64,000 nucleotides of DNA from 630D-37 sp037478835 (GTDB taxonomy: Bacteria > Chloroflexota > Anaerolineae > Anaerolineales > Villigracilaceae), in the NCBI GenBank assembly GCA_037478835.1, contig JBBFLV010000006.1:1-64000 (forward strand), written 5' to 3'. The translations under genes were made by a program, and so were the position numbers. Within the stretch, counting starts at the first letter, position 1. The number at the start of each line of letters is the position of its first letter. The notes under the pieces were generated by a model. That model was given only the letters and a program-made list of their open reading frames with translations, made no database searches and was not told the origin of the DNA. This document shows, one piece after another, positions 25,059-33,658 of the stretch.

Positions 25059-26425
25059 AGCGGTTCAAAGCGTGCGGTGAAGTGACGGAGCAGGGGCGGG
25101 GCGTAGGTGATGCGGTAGCCGCGCAACTGTGGCGCACGGGCGGCGATGCGCCCAAGGACCTCGGCGACGTAATCCATGTGGCTTTGGGTGTAAACGCGGC
25201 GCGGGATGGCCAAACGGACGAGCTCCAGGCGCGGGTAGACCATCTGACCGGTTTCGGGATCGGGATGGGCGAACATGACCGAGCCGATCTCGACGGCACG
25301 GATGCCCCCTTCGAGGTAGAGCTCGACGGTGAGGGTCTGGCCGGGGTATTCGCCGTGGGGGATGTGCGGTAGGAGGGCGCCGGCATCTACGTAGACGGCA
25401 TGACCGCCGGGTGGTTCGATGATCTGCAAGCCCTGGGCGCGGATGCGTTCGGCCAGGTAGGCGACTTGTTGGAGGCGATAGGCGAGGTAGTCTTCTTCCA
25501 GGGCCTCGTAGAGGCCGACGGCCATGGCCTCGAGATCGCGCCCGGCCAGGCCACCATAGGTGGGGAAGCCTTCGCGCAGGATGAGCTCATTGCAGACGCG
25601 CTGGTAGAGGGCTTCATCGCGCATGCAGAGCAGGCCGCCGATATTGACGATGGCATCCTTCTTGGCCGACATGAGCATGCCATCGGCCAGGCTGAACATT
25701 TCGCGGGCGATCTCTAGGATGCTCTTTTCGGCATAGCCGGGTTCGCGCTGTTTGATGAAGTAGCAGTTTTCGGCATAGCGCGCTGCATCGATGAAGAAGG
25801 GAATGCCGTAGGAGTGATAGAGCTCGGCGACGGCGCGCAGGTTGGCCATGGAGACGGGTTGACCACCGCCGGCGTTGTTGGTGACGGTGATCATGCCGAG
25901 GGGGATGTTCTGCGGCCCGACTTTTTCGATGAAGGCGCGCAGTTTCTCCAGGTCCATGTTGCCTTTGAAGGGGTGGGGGTTGCGCGGATCGAAGGCTTCG
26001 TCAATGATCAGGTTGGTGGGGCGGCCGCCGCGGGCGCGGATGTTGGCATCGGTGGTATCGAAGTGCATGTTGGAAGGGACGTATTGGCCGGGTTTGACCA
26101 GGATGGCGCTGAGGATGTTTTCGGCGGCGCGCCCTTGATGGGTGGGGACGAAATAGGGGAAGCCGAAAATATCCTGGACGGCCTCTTTGAGGCGATGGAA
26201 GGAGCGGGCGCCGGCATACGATTCATCGCCGCGCATGAGCGCCGCCCATTGACGATCGCTCATCGCACCGGTGCCGGAATCGGTGAGCAGATCGATGAAG
26301 ATATCTTCGGCGCGCAAGGCGAAGACGTTATAGCCGGCCTCGATGAGCCGCGCTCTGCGTTCCGCCGGGGGAAGCAGGCGGATCGGTTCGACCATTTTGA
26401 TGCGGAAGGGTTCAGGTGGGTACAT
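25055..26425 (-). CDS. tnaA: Tryptophanase (beta-eliminating lyase)
   Basis: A 456-residue PLP enzyme. It starts EPFRIKMVEPIRLLPP and contains IDLLTDSGTGAMSD, VPTHQGRAAENIL, NAGGGQPVSMANLR, a PLP lysine motif MSAKKDAIVNIGG (Lys at about 255) and LPHIPHGEYP. Tryptophanase and tyrosine phenol-lyase share this fold. The segment GIRAVEIGS lacks the Arg that tyrosine phenol-lyase uses to bind phenolic substrates and matches tryptophanase, so cleavage of tryptophan to indole, pyruvate and ammonia is favoured. The ATG at 26425 was chosen because a further upstream in-frame stretch has no family similarity. The stop overlaps the recJ start. Confidence 0.9.
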   Translation of the reverse strand: MYPPEPFRIKMVEPIRLLPPAERRARLIEAGYNVFALRAEDIFIDLLTDSGTGAMSDRQWAALMRGDESYAGARSFHRLKEAVQDIFGFPYFVPTHQGRAAENILSAILVKPGQYVPSNMHFDTTDANIRARGGRPTNLIIDEAFDPRNPHPFKGNMDLEKLRAFIEKVGPQNIPLGMITVTNNAGGGQPVSMANLRAVAELYHSYGIPFFIDAARYAENCYFIKQREPGYAEKSILEIAREMFSLADGMLMSAKKDAIVNIGGLLCMRDEALYQRVCNELILREGFPTYGGLAGRDLEAMAVGLYEALEEDYLAYRLQQVAYLAERIRAQGLQIIEPPGGHAVYVDAGALLPHIPHGEYPGQTLTVELYLEGGIRAVEIGSVMFAHPDPETGQMVYPRLELVRLAIPRRVYTQSHMDYVAEVLGRIAARAPQLRGYRITYAPPLLRHFTARFEPL

Positions 26426-26448
26426 GGGAGTTGTTCCTGGAGGGGGAA

Positions 26449-27102
26449 TTAGCGCAGCAGGGCGACTGCCAGCGCAGAGTAAATGAAAATGCCCAGTCCG
26501 TTGAGCAATCCGGCCAAGGCCCAAATGCGTCCGTCCTCTTGATCCTTGAGCCGCCAGAGCAGGTAGCAGATGGTGGCGATGATCACCAGGAAGGAAGCGA
26601 TCACCCACAGGCTGACGTGCCCGATCAGGGTGGCATTGAGATAGCGCCAGGCCCCGGCGCGGTAGGCCATTTCCTCATACCAAGAGTGGATCAGGGTGCC
26701 TCCTAACGTGATGGCCAGGCTGAGCGGGAACCAACCGAAGCGGGGTGCGAGACGTCGCAGGAGATAGCCGAGCTGGAAAAAGGCAAAACCCCAGCCGGCT
26801 AGGATGTAATCCGGCGTTTCCCAAATGCGGAAGAAGGCATAATCGTAGCTCAGGGTTTTAACCAGGCGCACGTGGTACCAGTCCACGAGCAGCTGGGGCA
26901 GATCGGCAGCGAGGGCGAAAAGAAGGAGATTGACGAGTAATTTATTTCGTGTAGCCAGCGAATAAAACGCGTAGATCAAGAGCATTAACCAAGCAATCGC
27001 CGAAAACAGCCAAGGGCGGTAGAAAACGGTGCCCGTTAGCGTCACACCCAGCAGGGTAAGGGCTAGGGTGACGCCGATCAACCAATCTGTTTGGCGGTTC
27101 AT
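26449..27102 (-). CDS. Multi-pass membrane protein of unknown function
   Basis: A 217-residue protein with six or seven hydrophobic helices and few charged loops (WYEEMAYRAGAWRYLN between helices). GAGG lies 5 nt before the ATG. The gene ends 23 bp before tnaA and is on the same strand, so it may be in one operon with tnaA and recJ. No transporter motif or known family is recognised. A role in tryptophan or indole movement is conceivable only from position. Confidence 0.65.
   Translation of the reverse strand: MNRQTDWLIGVTLALTLLGVTLTGTVFYRPWLFSAIAWLMLLIYAFYSLATRNKLLVNLLLFALAADLPQLLVDWYHVRLVKTLSYDYAFFRIWETPDYILAGWGFAFFQLGYLLRRLAPRFGWFPLSLAITLGGTLIHSWYEEMAYRAGAWRYLNATLIGHVSLWVIASFLVIIATICYLLWRLKDQEDGRIWALAGLLNGLGIFIYSALAVALLR
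26945..26957 (-). repeat. 13-mer TGGCTACACGAAA, copy 2 (in the membrane protein gene)
   Basis: Same 13-mer as at 23593 and 55218. Here it encodes Leu-Ala-Thr-Arg-Asn in the loop after the second helix. Confidence 0.7.
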
Positions 27103-27397
27103 AAGGCCTCCGACGGATGAATTTTATCATTGACTCTACTGCAAAAGTCCCGGCGCTCTGGGAAAAGGTCCTTGTTTGCAAGAATCCTGCTTGACGCAAA
27201 ATTTTGTTGAGTTTTTATGAGAAGAAAATTGGTTTCCCTTTAAGTTAAGAATCCGTGTTGAACCGTGCCATCCGCGTTCATCCGTGTCCTATTCCGGTAA
27301 AGGGCTTGCGCTGATAGGCGCGGTCTTTATCATATCATTTTTCCCGCTTTCTTTCCCCATTGATTCTGGCGTTCGTTCGCATCCCTTTTCTAACCAG
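27103..27397. other. Intergenic gap before acpP, with a short repeat-like phrase
   Basis: No gene is seen. The stretch 27248-27294 contains imperfect copies of ATCCGTGTT, ATCCGCGTT and ATCCGTGTC, and reads like the other short-period intergenic repeats in the window but with a different unit. The rest is AT-rich and without clear hairpins. Confidence 0.5.
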
Positions 27398-27422
27398 AAA
27401 GCCGCCCTTTTCGAGCGGCTTT
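27398..27422 (-). terminator. Intrinsic terminator of acpP
   Basis: AAAGCCGC (27398-27405) and GCGGCTTT (27415-27422) form a perfect 8-bp stem with a 9-nt loop, 24 bp after the acpP stop. In the minus direction there is only a short T stretch inside the stem. Confidence 0.65.
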
Positions 27423-27445
27423 CCTGTATAATCGGCTGTGTTGCT

Positions 27446-27679
27446 CTAGCGGTGGGCGTCGATATAGGCGACTGCCTCGCCGACGGTGGTGATCTTCTGG
27501 GCGTCTTCGTCGCTGATCTCGGCCCCGAATTTATCTTCAAAGGCCATGATCAATTCGACCAGATCGAGGGAATCGGCCTCCAGGTCCTCACGGAACCGCG
27601 CCTCCGGCGTCACCTTGCTTTCGTCCACGCCGAGCAGATCGACAATGATTTTCTTGACTTCTTCGAATGTGTTGGACAT
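27446..27679 (-). CDS. acpP: Acyl carrier protein
   Basis: A 77-residue acidic protein of standard length. The phosphopantetheine attachment serine is in EADSLDLVELIMAFEDKFG, preceded by VTPEARFREDL and followed by ISDEDAQKITTVGEAVAYI. It carries acyl chains in fatty-acid synthesis. AGGAGG precedes the ATG. The gene stands alone, away from other fab genes, with its own promoter and terminator. Confidence 0.95.
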   Translation of the reverse strand: MSNTFEEVKKIIVDLLGVDESKVTPEARFREDLEADSLDLVELIMAFEDKFGAEISDEDAQKITTVGEAVAYIDAHR

Positions 27680-27715
27680 GATGATCCTCCTGAAGTGATT
27701 ACGAACATTGGCCTT

Positions 27716-27743
27716 ATTGTAATCGCTCTTTGATTTCTGTCAA
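27716..27743 (-). promoter_or_regulatory. Sigma-70-type promoter of acpP
   Basis: On the minus strand, TTGACA (27738-27743) and TACAAT (27716-27721) are separated by 16 bp, leaving a leader of about 30 nt to the acpP ATG. Confidence 0.7.
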
Positions 27744-27830
27744 TCCCGAACATTTGGCGATTGTCCACAGGTTAGCAAGTATTGGCTCTCCAATGCCCGA
27801 AGAATATCTGTCTAACAGGAACACGAATCT

Positions 27831-28868
27831 ATGGCAAAAGTTACGTCCATTGATCAACGCAAGGCCGATCACATTCGCATCAACTTAGAAGAAGATGTTC
27901 GATCGGCGCGGACGAACGGTCTCGAGCAGTATCATTTCATCCATCAAGCTTTGCCGGAGGTCGATCTAGAAGAGATCGATCTCTCGCTTGAGCTCTTTGG
28001 AGTGCCTTTGAAGGCCCCGATTCTCATTAGCTCCATGACCGGCGGAACCGAACAGGCGCTGAAGATCAACCGTCACCTGGCAGAAGCTGCCGAAGCCACG
28101 GGTGTGGCGATGGGCGTGGGCTCCCAGCGCGCCGCACTGGAACATGCGGAACTGGCCGAAACGTTCCGCGTGGTGCGCCGTGTGGCTCCTCATGCTTTGA
28201 TCTTCGCCAATTTGGGCGCGGTGCAGCTGAATTACGGTTACGGGATCGACGAATGCCGACGCGCCGTTGAGATGGTCGAAGCGCAGGCGTTGATTTTGCA
28301 TCTCAACCCTCTGCAGGAAGCCCTTCAACCGGATGGCAACACCCGCTTTGCCGGGTTGACGCGCAAGATCGAAGCCATCTGCCGAGCTTTGGAGGTCCCG
28401 GTTATCGTTAAAGAAGTTGGATGGGGTATCTCCGAGCAGGCAGCGCGTCGACTGGCGGAGGCCGGGGTCGCGGCGATCGACGTGGCCGGCGCCGGCGGCA
28501 CTTCCTGGTCCCAGGTGGAAATGCATCGCGCTCCCGATGAGTTCACTCGCGAATTAGCGGCTACGTTCGTCGAATGGGGCATCCCGACGGCGCAATCCAT
28601 CCTGAACGTGCGGCGCGTTGCTCCCCAAATGATGATCTTTGCTTCCGGCGGCTTGCGTAATGGCCTGGAGATCGCCAAATGTCTTGCCCTTGGTGCTACG
28701 CTGGGCGGCATGGCCGGCCCCTTCCTCAAGGCCGCCGTCCTTTCCACCGAGAAAGTCATCGAGGCCATTCGCCTGGTGGCACGCCAAATTCAGGTCACCA
28801 TGTTCGCCTGTGGTGCGGCCTCGTTAGCCGATCTCAATCCTTCCCTCTTGGAGAAAAATCTGCCATGA
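27831..28868 (+). CDS. fni: Type 2 isopentenyl-diphosphate delta-isomerase
   Basis: A 345-residue FMN enzyme. Motifs in order are RKADHIRI, PILISSMTGGTEQA, GVGSQRAALE, ANLGAVQLNYGYG, LILHLNPLQEALQPDG, VIVKEVGWGIS, IDVAGAGGTSWSQVE and GLRNGLEIAKCLALGA. It interconverts IPP and DMAPP using reduced FMN and NADPH. The next gene is a prenyl diphosphate synthase with an ATGA overlap, so the two make consecutive steps of isoprenoid synthesis. Confidence 0.95.
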   Translation: MAKVTSIDQRKADHIRINLEEDVRSARTNGLEQYHFIHQALPEVDLEEIDLSLELFGVPLKAPILISSMTGGTEQALKINRHLAEAAEATGVAMGVGSQRAALEHAELAETFRVVRRVAPHALIFANLGAVQLNYGYGIDECRRAVEMVEAQALILHLNPLQEALQPDGNTRFAGLTRKIEAICRALEVPVIVKEVGWGISEQAARRLAEAGVAAIDVAGAGGTSWSQVEMHRAPDEFTRELAATFVEWGIPTAQSILNVRRVAPQMMIFASGGLRNGLEIAKCLALGATLGGMAGPFLKAAVLSTEKVIEAIRLVARQIQVTMFACGAASLADLNPSLLEKNLP

Positions 28869-29860
28869 TCGCCTCACACATTCTAGAAGCGTTGGAACAA
28901 GAGCTGCAACGCCAGGTAGCGCGTTTGCAAGACCTGGCGCCGTTTCAAGAAATGCTCACCTACCATATGGGTTGGAGTGGCGAGGGCGCCGGCGCCCAGG
29001 CGCAGGGGAAACGTATCCGTCCGCTGTTGCTCCTGCTCACGGTCGCTGCTTGTGGAGGGGAATGGCGCCAAGCGCTGCCGTTGGCCGCGGCCGTTGAGCT
29101 GGTACACAATTTTTCGCTGATCCACGATGATATTCAGGATCGCTCCGAACTGCGGCGCGGCCGTCCGACGGTTTGGACCAAGTGGGGCATTGCCCAGGCG
29201 ATCAACGCCGGCGATGCTATGTTCATCCTAGCACACCGCTCACTACTGGATATTCAGGATCGAATCCCGGCTCAGCGGGTGCTGCGGCTTGCGCAAATTC
29301 TCCAGGAAACCTGCCTCGATCTAACGCGTGGTCAGTTTTTGGACATTTCGTACGAAACCCGTTCGGGGATCACGATCGAAGAATATTGGCGGATGATTGC
29401 CGGCAAGACGGCCGCGCTGCTTTCCGCGGCTACCTGGATGGGGGCTCTTTTCGCAGGTGCCGAGGAAGAGATCGCCGAGGCCTATCGCGAGTACGGCCAC
29501 TATCTCGGTTTGGCCTTTCAGGTGCAGGATGATTATCTCGGCATTTGGGGCGATGAGGCCCTGACCGGCAAATCTGCGGCCAGCGATCTGTTAAGCGGGA
29601 AAAAATCCCTGCCGGTCGTTTTTGGCCTGGCTCAGGGAGGCTTTTTTGCCGCCCGCTGGCAAAGAGGAAACATCACGGCGGAAGAAGTGCCCCATTTGGC
29701 CGAACAATTGATCCGGGAAGGTGCCCAGGCCTACACCCGCGCCGCGGCCGATCAGATGACCGACCTGGCCATGCAGGCCTTGCGCCGCGCCGATCCACAA
29801 GGGGAGGCCGGCGAAGAAATCTATCGCCTGACGCGTGCCCTGCTTCAGCGCACCGCTTGA
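28865..29860 (+). CDS. Short-chain trans-prenyl diphosphate synthase (FPP/GGPP type)
   Basis: A 331-residue protein. The first Asp-rich motif is in NFSLIHDDIQDRSELRRGRP and the second is DDYLGIWGDE. KRIRPLLLLL and GKTAALLSAA are the usual neighbours. A Phe five residues before the first motif is bulky, which in archaeal-type enzymes limits the product to C20 or shorter. It condenses IPP with allylic diphosphates. The start at 28865 overlaps the fni stop. Confidence 0.9.
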   Translation: MIASHILEALEQELQRQVARLQDLAPFQEMLTYHMGWSGEGAGAQAQGKRIRPLLLLLTVAACGGEWRQALPLAAAVELVHNFSLIHDDIQDRSELRRGRPTVWTKWGIAQAINAGDAMFILAHRSLLDIQDRIPAQRVLRLAQILQETCLDLTRGQFLDISYETRSGITIEEYWRMIAGKTAALLSAATWMGALFAGAEEEIAEAYREYGHYLGLAFQVQDDYLGIWGDEALTGKSAASDLLSGKKSLPVVFGLAQGGFFAARWQRGNITAEEVPHLAEQLIREGAQAYTRAAADQMTDLAMQALRRADPQGEAGEEIYRLTRALLQRTA

Positions 29861-29892
29861 AACTCTTGCCGGCAGGCTCTGCAATTTCGGGT

Positions 29893-29934
29893 CAATACCC
29901 TCTACCCTCTACCCTCTAACCCCTAATCCTTACC
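29893..29934. repeat. Short-period intergenic repeat (TACCCTC units)
   Basis: Units of ACCCTCT / ACCCTCTA / ACCCCTAATCC repeat with a period of about 7-8 bp in the convergent gap and reach the stop codon region of the minus-strand oxidase gene. Confidence 0.6.
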
Positions 29935-32898
29935 ATCCTCTCCACTGCCCCTCAACACCCTCTCCAAAGCCTCTGCCGGATGGAGCACAATCCGCCCGCT
30001 CCCTTGCTCGATCTGCTGACGGCAGCTGAAACCCGAAGCCACAATCCAGGTCTCCTCATCTGCCCGACGCACCGCCGGCAGCAATCGATCTTCGGCGATG
30101 GCCTGCGAAACGCGGTAGTGTTCGGCCTCGTAGCCGAATGCGCCGGCCATGCCGCAACAGCCGCTGGGGATTTCTTCCACCTGTGCGCCCGTCCAGCGCA
30201 GGACTTGTAAGAGCGCACCGCTGCCGACCAGTGCTTTCTCGTGGCAGTGGGTATGCACCAGCATGCGTGGCGCGTTTGCGCTCCGCAGGGTCTCTGGATC
30301 TAACCGTCCGCTTTCTACTTCCCGCACCAGGAATTCCTCCAGCAAAAAGGTATGTTCGGCGACCAGTTGCTGTCCCCGGTCGTTGGGGAGCAGATCGCGG
30401 TACTCATCCCGCAACGTCAGCAGACAGGAAGGCTCAATTCCCACGATCGGAATGCCGCGTTCGGCAAAAGGGGCTAGCGAGCGCACGGTCTCTTTGGCCG
30501 CTTTGCGCGCCGCTTCCAGAAAACCTTTCGAGATCAGCGTCCGTCCACAGCAAGGGTGCTCCGGTAGGATCACCTCGTATCCCAAAGCCTCCAACACGTT
30601 GGTCAGGGCCTTCCCGGCGCTGACGTGGAAGTGATCGTGAAACGTATCGGTGAAAAGCGCCACCTGACCGCGCCTATTTGCAGTTCGACGTTCCCGTCGG
30701 CTTGCCCATTTTCTCCAAGGTTCGCCGGCCAGTTTGGGCAGGGCGCGTTGAGCCGAAATGCCCAGCAGGCGCTCATTTAATCGGCGCGTGATCGGCCAAT
30801 CCGCCACGCGGTTGAACAAAGCGACAAACGGCGAGGGGACCCGGTCAACCAGCCGTGGCAGATAGGCGAAAAGGCGCGCCCGCATCGGCACCCCGTGGGA
30901 TCGGTAGTACTGCGCCAGGTATTCGTACTTGATTTTCGCCATATCCACCCCGGAAGGGCATTCCGCTTTGCACCCTTTGCACTCCAGACAAAGGTCCAAA
31001 GCCTCGTAAACGGCCTGCTCGATCTCCGGCCGGGCGGTGGACGGAAAACGTTCGGGGGAAAGCGTCAGCAGGGCGCGCAGCAAGTTGGCGCGACCGCGCG
31101 TGGCGTGCATCTCCTCGCGCGTTGCCTGATAGGAGGGGCACATCGTGCCCACCGCCTTGCGACAGACTCCGGCCCCGTTGCATTGCTCCACGGCACCGTT
31201 GAAGCCCACCTCCAGCGTGAAGTCCAGGTGAGTGGACAGAGAACGAGAACGATAGTTGCCGCCGTAGCGCAGGAATTCGGTCATATCCGGCGCATCCACG
31301 ATCTTCCCCGGATTGAGCAAACCTTGCGGATCGAAGATTCGCTTCAGCCGGCGAAAGGCCTGGTAGAGTTCGGGGCCGAAGAGACGTTCGTTCCATACCG
31401 AGCGCGAGAGACCATCGCCGTGTTCTCCGCTCATCGCCCCGCCCAGGCGGATCACCACTTCTAACACTTCTTCGGCGATCCTCCGCATCTCTTGTACCCC
31501 CTGCAGGGTCTTCAGGTTCAGCGAGGGGCGAATGTGCAAGCATCCCGCCGAAGCGTGAGCATAGTAGGCCGAAGAAACACCGTAATGCCGGAAAATGCGC
31601 TCCACCTCGCGCACATACGTCCCAAGGTGCTCCACCGGCACGGCCACATCTTCCATAAACGCCAATGGTTTGCTATCTCCTCGCACCGACATGAGCAATC
31701 CCAGCCCGACTTTCCGCACGCCCCAAACATCCGCTTGTTCCTGCGCCGTGATCGCCCGGACAAATCCCGTGGCGCTTCCTTGGCGTTGCATCCGTTTTTC
31801 AAAGGCTTCGATCTGAGCGAGCACATCGGCTTCGCTTTCCCCGCCGAATTCCACTACCAGCACCGCCCCCGGTTCCCCCTGCACCCAGCGAAGCATGCGC
31901 GCGTAGGCCGGCACCGAACGGGTCGCCCGGATCATCACTTCGTCCATCAGCTCCACGGCGGTTGGTCGGCTTTCCAGGATCATCGGGGTAGCATCGGCGG
32001 CAGCTGCCACGCTTTCAAAATGCACCACGCATAGCCCCGTCTTTTTCGGCAGCCGCACCAGGCGGAACGTGGCCTCCAGCACCACTGCCAGAGTTCCCTC
32101 TGAACCGGCCAGGAGCTTCGCCAGGTTCGGACCACCCAGCGGATAGGGGAGGGCATCATCCCAACCGGCCGGCCGGGTCGCTGTGAATCCGAGGGGCGGG
32201 AGCAGATAGTTCAACGAGTATCCAGAAGCCCTGCGCCAGGTGCGTGGGTAACCTTTCCGAATGGCGTCGGCATATTGTTCGATCAACGCCTGCACGCCGC
32301 GATAAATTTCGCCTTCCAATCCCTGCCGCCGGGAGCGTTCTTTCCAGGCCTCTGCGCTCAGCGCCTCAAAGCGCGTGCGCGTGCCATCGGCCAGCAACAC
32401 TTCGGCGCTCAGCACCTGGTCGGCCGTCATCCCGTAAAGCAGCGAGTGTGCGCCGGTTGAGTTGTTGTTCAACATGCCGCCGAATGTGGCGCGGTCCGAA
32501 GAGGCCGGCTCGCTGCCGTAGGTCAGCCCATGGCGCCGTGCCGCGGCCATCAGCGCATCGCAAACCACGCCCGGTTCCACTCGCGCCCACCCCTCTTCGG
32601 CATTGATCTCCAGAATCCGATTCAGGTAACGCGAAAAATCCACGATCAGGGCTTCCCCCACCGCCTGGCCGGCCAGGCTGGTGCCGGCGCCGCGTGCCAG
32701 GATCGGTAACCGATACCGATTCGCCACTTCCATCACGGCTTGCACTTCTTCCGCGTGCCGCGGCAACACCACGCCAAACGGCACGATCTGATATGCACTG
32801 GCATCCGTGCTATAGAGCAGTCGCGTTGCCCAATCGAAGCGCACGTCCTTTACCAATCGCCGCAATTCCTGCTCTGCCGCCCGAACTTTTTCCTGCAT
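29923..32898 (-). CDS. FAD-linked oxidase fused to a CCG-type FeS subunit (GlcD-GlcF / D-lactate dehydrogenase type)
   Basis: A 991-residue fusion. Residues 25-220 are a PCMH-type FAD-binding domain (LARGAGTSLAGQAVGEALIV). FAD-oxidase C-terminal domains follow to about 545 (AMSGEHGDGLSRS, FDPQGLLNPGKI). Two FeS clusters come next (CNGAGVCRK ... MCPSYQ and CLECKGCKAECPSGV). Two Cys-rich CCG domains close the protein (HPCCGRTLISKGF and THCHEK ... PSGCCGMAGAFG). Such fusions oxidise D-2-hydroxyacids, mainly glycolate or D-lactate, and pass electrons to the quinone pool. The start at 32898 follows GGAGG. It ends inside a repeat tract. Confidence 0.9.
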   Translation of the reverse strand: MQEKVRAAEQELRRLVKDVRFDWATRLLYSTDASAYQIVPFGVVLPRHAEEVQAVMEVANRYRLPILARGAGTSLAGQAVGEALIVDFSRYLNRILEINAEEGWARVEPGVVCDALMAAARRHGLTYGSEPASSDRATFGGMLNNNSTGAHSLLYGMTADQVLSAEVLLADGTRTRFEALSAEAWKERSRRQGLEGEIYRGVQALIEQYADAIRKGYPRTWRRASGYSLNYLLPPLGFTATRPAGWDDALPYPLGGPNLAKLLAGSEGTLAVVLEATFRLVRLPKKTGLCVVHFESVAAAADATPMILESRPTAVELMDEVMIRATRSVPAYARMLRWVQGEPGAVLVVEFGGESEADVLAQIEAFEKRMQRQGSATGFVRAITAQEQADVWGVRKVGLGLLMSVRGDSKPLAFMEDVAVPVEHLGTYVREVERIFRHYGVSSAYYAHASAGCLHIRPSLNLKTLQGVQEMRRIAEEVLEVVIRLGGAMSGEHGDGLSRSVWNERLFGPELYQAFRRLKRIFDPQGLLNPGKIVDAPDMTEFLRYGGNYRSRSLSTHLDFTLEVGFNGAVEQCNGAGVCRKAVGTMCPSYQATREEMHATRGRANLLRALLTLSPERFPSTARPEIEQAVYEALDLCLECKGCKAECPSGVDMAKIKYEYLAQYYRSHGVPMRARLFAYLPRLVDRVPSPFVALFNRVADWPITRRLNERLLGISAQRALPKLAGEPWRKWASRRERRTANRRGQVALFTDTFHDHFHVSAGKALTNVLEALGYEVILPEHPCCGRTLISKGFLEAARKAAKETVRSLAPFAERGIPIVGIEPSCLLTLRDEYRDLLPNDRGQQLVAEHTFLLEEFLVREVESGRLDPETLRSANAPRMLVHTHCHEKALVGSGALLQVLRWTGAQVEEIPSGCCGMAGAFGYEAEHYRVSQAIAEDRLLPAVRRADEETWIVASGFSCRQQIEQGSGRIVLHPAEALERVLRGSGEDGKD

Positions 32899-32899
32899 A

Positions 32900-33658
32900 T
32901 TACCTCCGCAAAAACAAACTGATCTCCCATGCGGCCAGGGCAAAGGCCACTTCCACGTTCAACGAACGCTTCTGCCCGCGCATCGGGATGGCGATCACTT
33001 TTTCGCATAGCTGCAAAAGCTCCGGGTCCACGCCTGCGATCTCATTTCCTAATATCAGGACGATCGAAGCCGCGTGCCCCCGTAGCTCCGTGCCCTCTTC
33101 GGAGCCGATCCTTCCCGCCACTTGGTCGCTTCGGCGGATCGGAGAGGACGGGGCACTTCGTGCCCATCCTTCAGCAGCTGCGGCCCTTTGGCTTTCTTCG
33201 CGCAGCGCCTCCAGCGAGTCGGATTCCGATCCCTCTTCGATCCCCCAGAGCCGTGCCCCTTCCGCTTTAAGTTTTTTCGCCAGCTGCACGGCATTTGGCG
33301 CATATTCCCATTCTACCCATTCTTCGGCGCCCAGTGCCGTCTTCCGAATGCCGGCATGGGGTGGGGTGGGGGTGATCCCGCATAGATAGAGCTTCTGCAG
33401 CCCTAATCCATCCGCCGTGCGAAAGATAGCCCCCACGTTCCAGGCCGAGCGCACGTTATCCAACAAAGCTTGAAGGGGCAGCGTAGCCCTTTCCGCGCGC
33501 CGATCGGCTTCGGGTCCCCAAAGGCGTTCGGCGGCCAGGCGCGTCTCACCCAGGCAACGCGGACACCGCTCCCCGGCCGTTTCGAGCGGCGAACGTGGAT
33601 AGCGCAATCCGCAATTCGGATTGCAACATTCGCGGAATTCAATCGTCGAGCGCCTCAT
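32900..33658 (-). CDS. SpoU/TrmH RNA 2'-O-methyltransferase with zinc ribbon and an extra segment
   Basis: A 252-residue protein. A short N-terminal zinc-ribbon-like part (CCNPNCGLRYP ... CPRCLG) leads to the SPOUT domain: DNVRSAWNVGAIFRTADG (motif 1), IVLILGNEIAGV (motif 2) and IPMRGQKRSLNVEVAFALA (motif 3, knot). Enzymes of this family methylate ribose 2'-OH in tRNA or rRNA. About 40 residues between LEALREES and ASIVLIL (around 33075-33205) have no counterpart in ordinary SpoU proteins and are encoded by palindrome-rich DNA. The start overlaps the upstream gene by 20 bp. Confidence 0.85.
   Translation of the reverse strand: MRRSTIEFRECCNPNCGLRYPRSPLETAGERCPRCLGETRLAAERLWGPEADRRAERATLPLQALLDNVRSAWNVGAIFRTADGLGLQKLYLCGITPTPPHAGIRKTALGAEEWVEWEYAPNAVQLAKKLKAEGARLWGIEEGSESDSLEALREESQRAAAAEGWARSAPSSPIRRSDQVAGRIGSEEGTELRGHAASIVLILGNEIAGVDPELLQLCEKVIAIPMRGQKRSLNVEVAFALAAWEISLFLRR

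Noticed and set aside
25055..26425. Tyrosine phenol-lyase as an alternative for the lyase
   Set aside because: The segment GIRAVEIGS has Ile where tyrosine phenol-lyase has its substrate-binding Arg, so tryptophanase is favoured.
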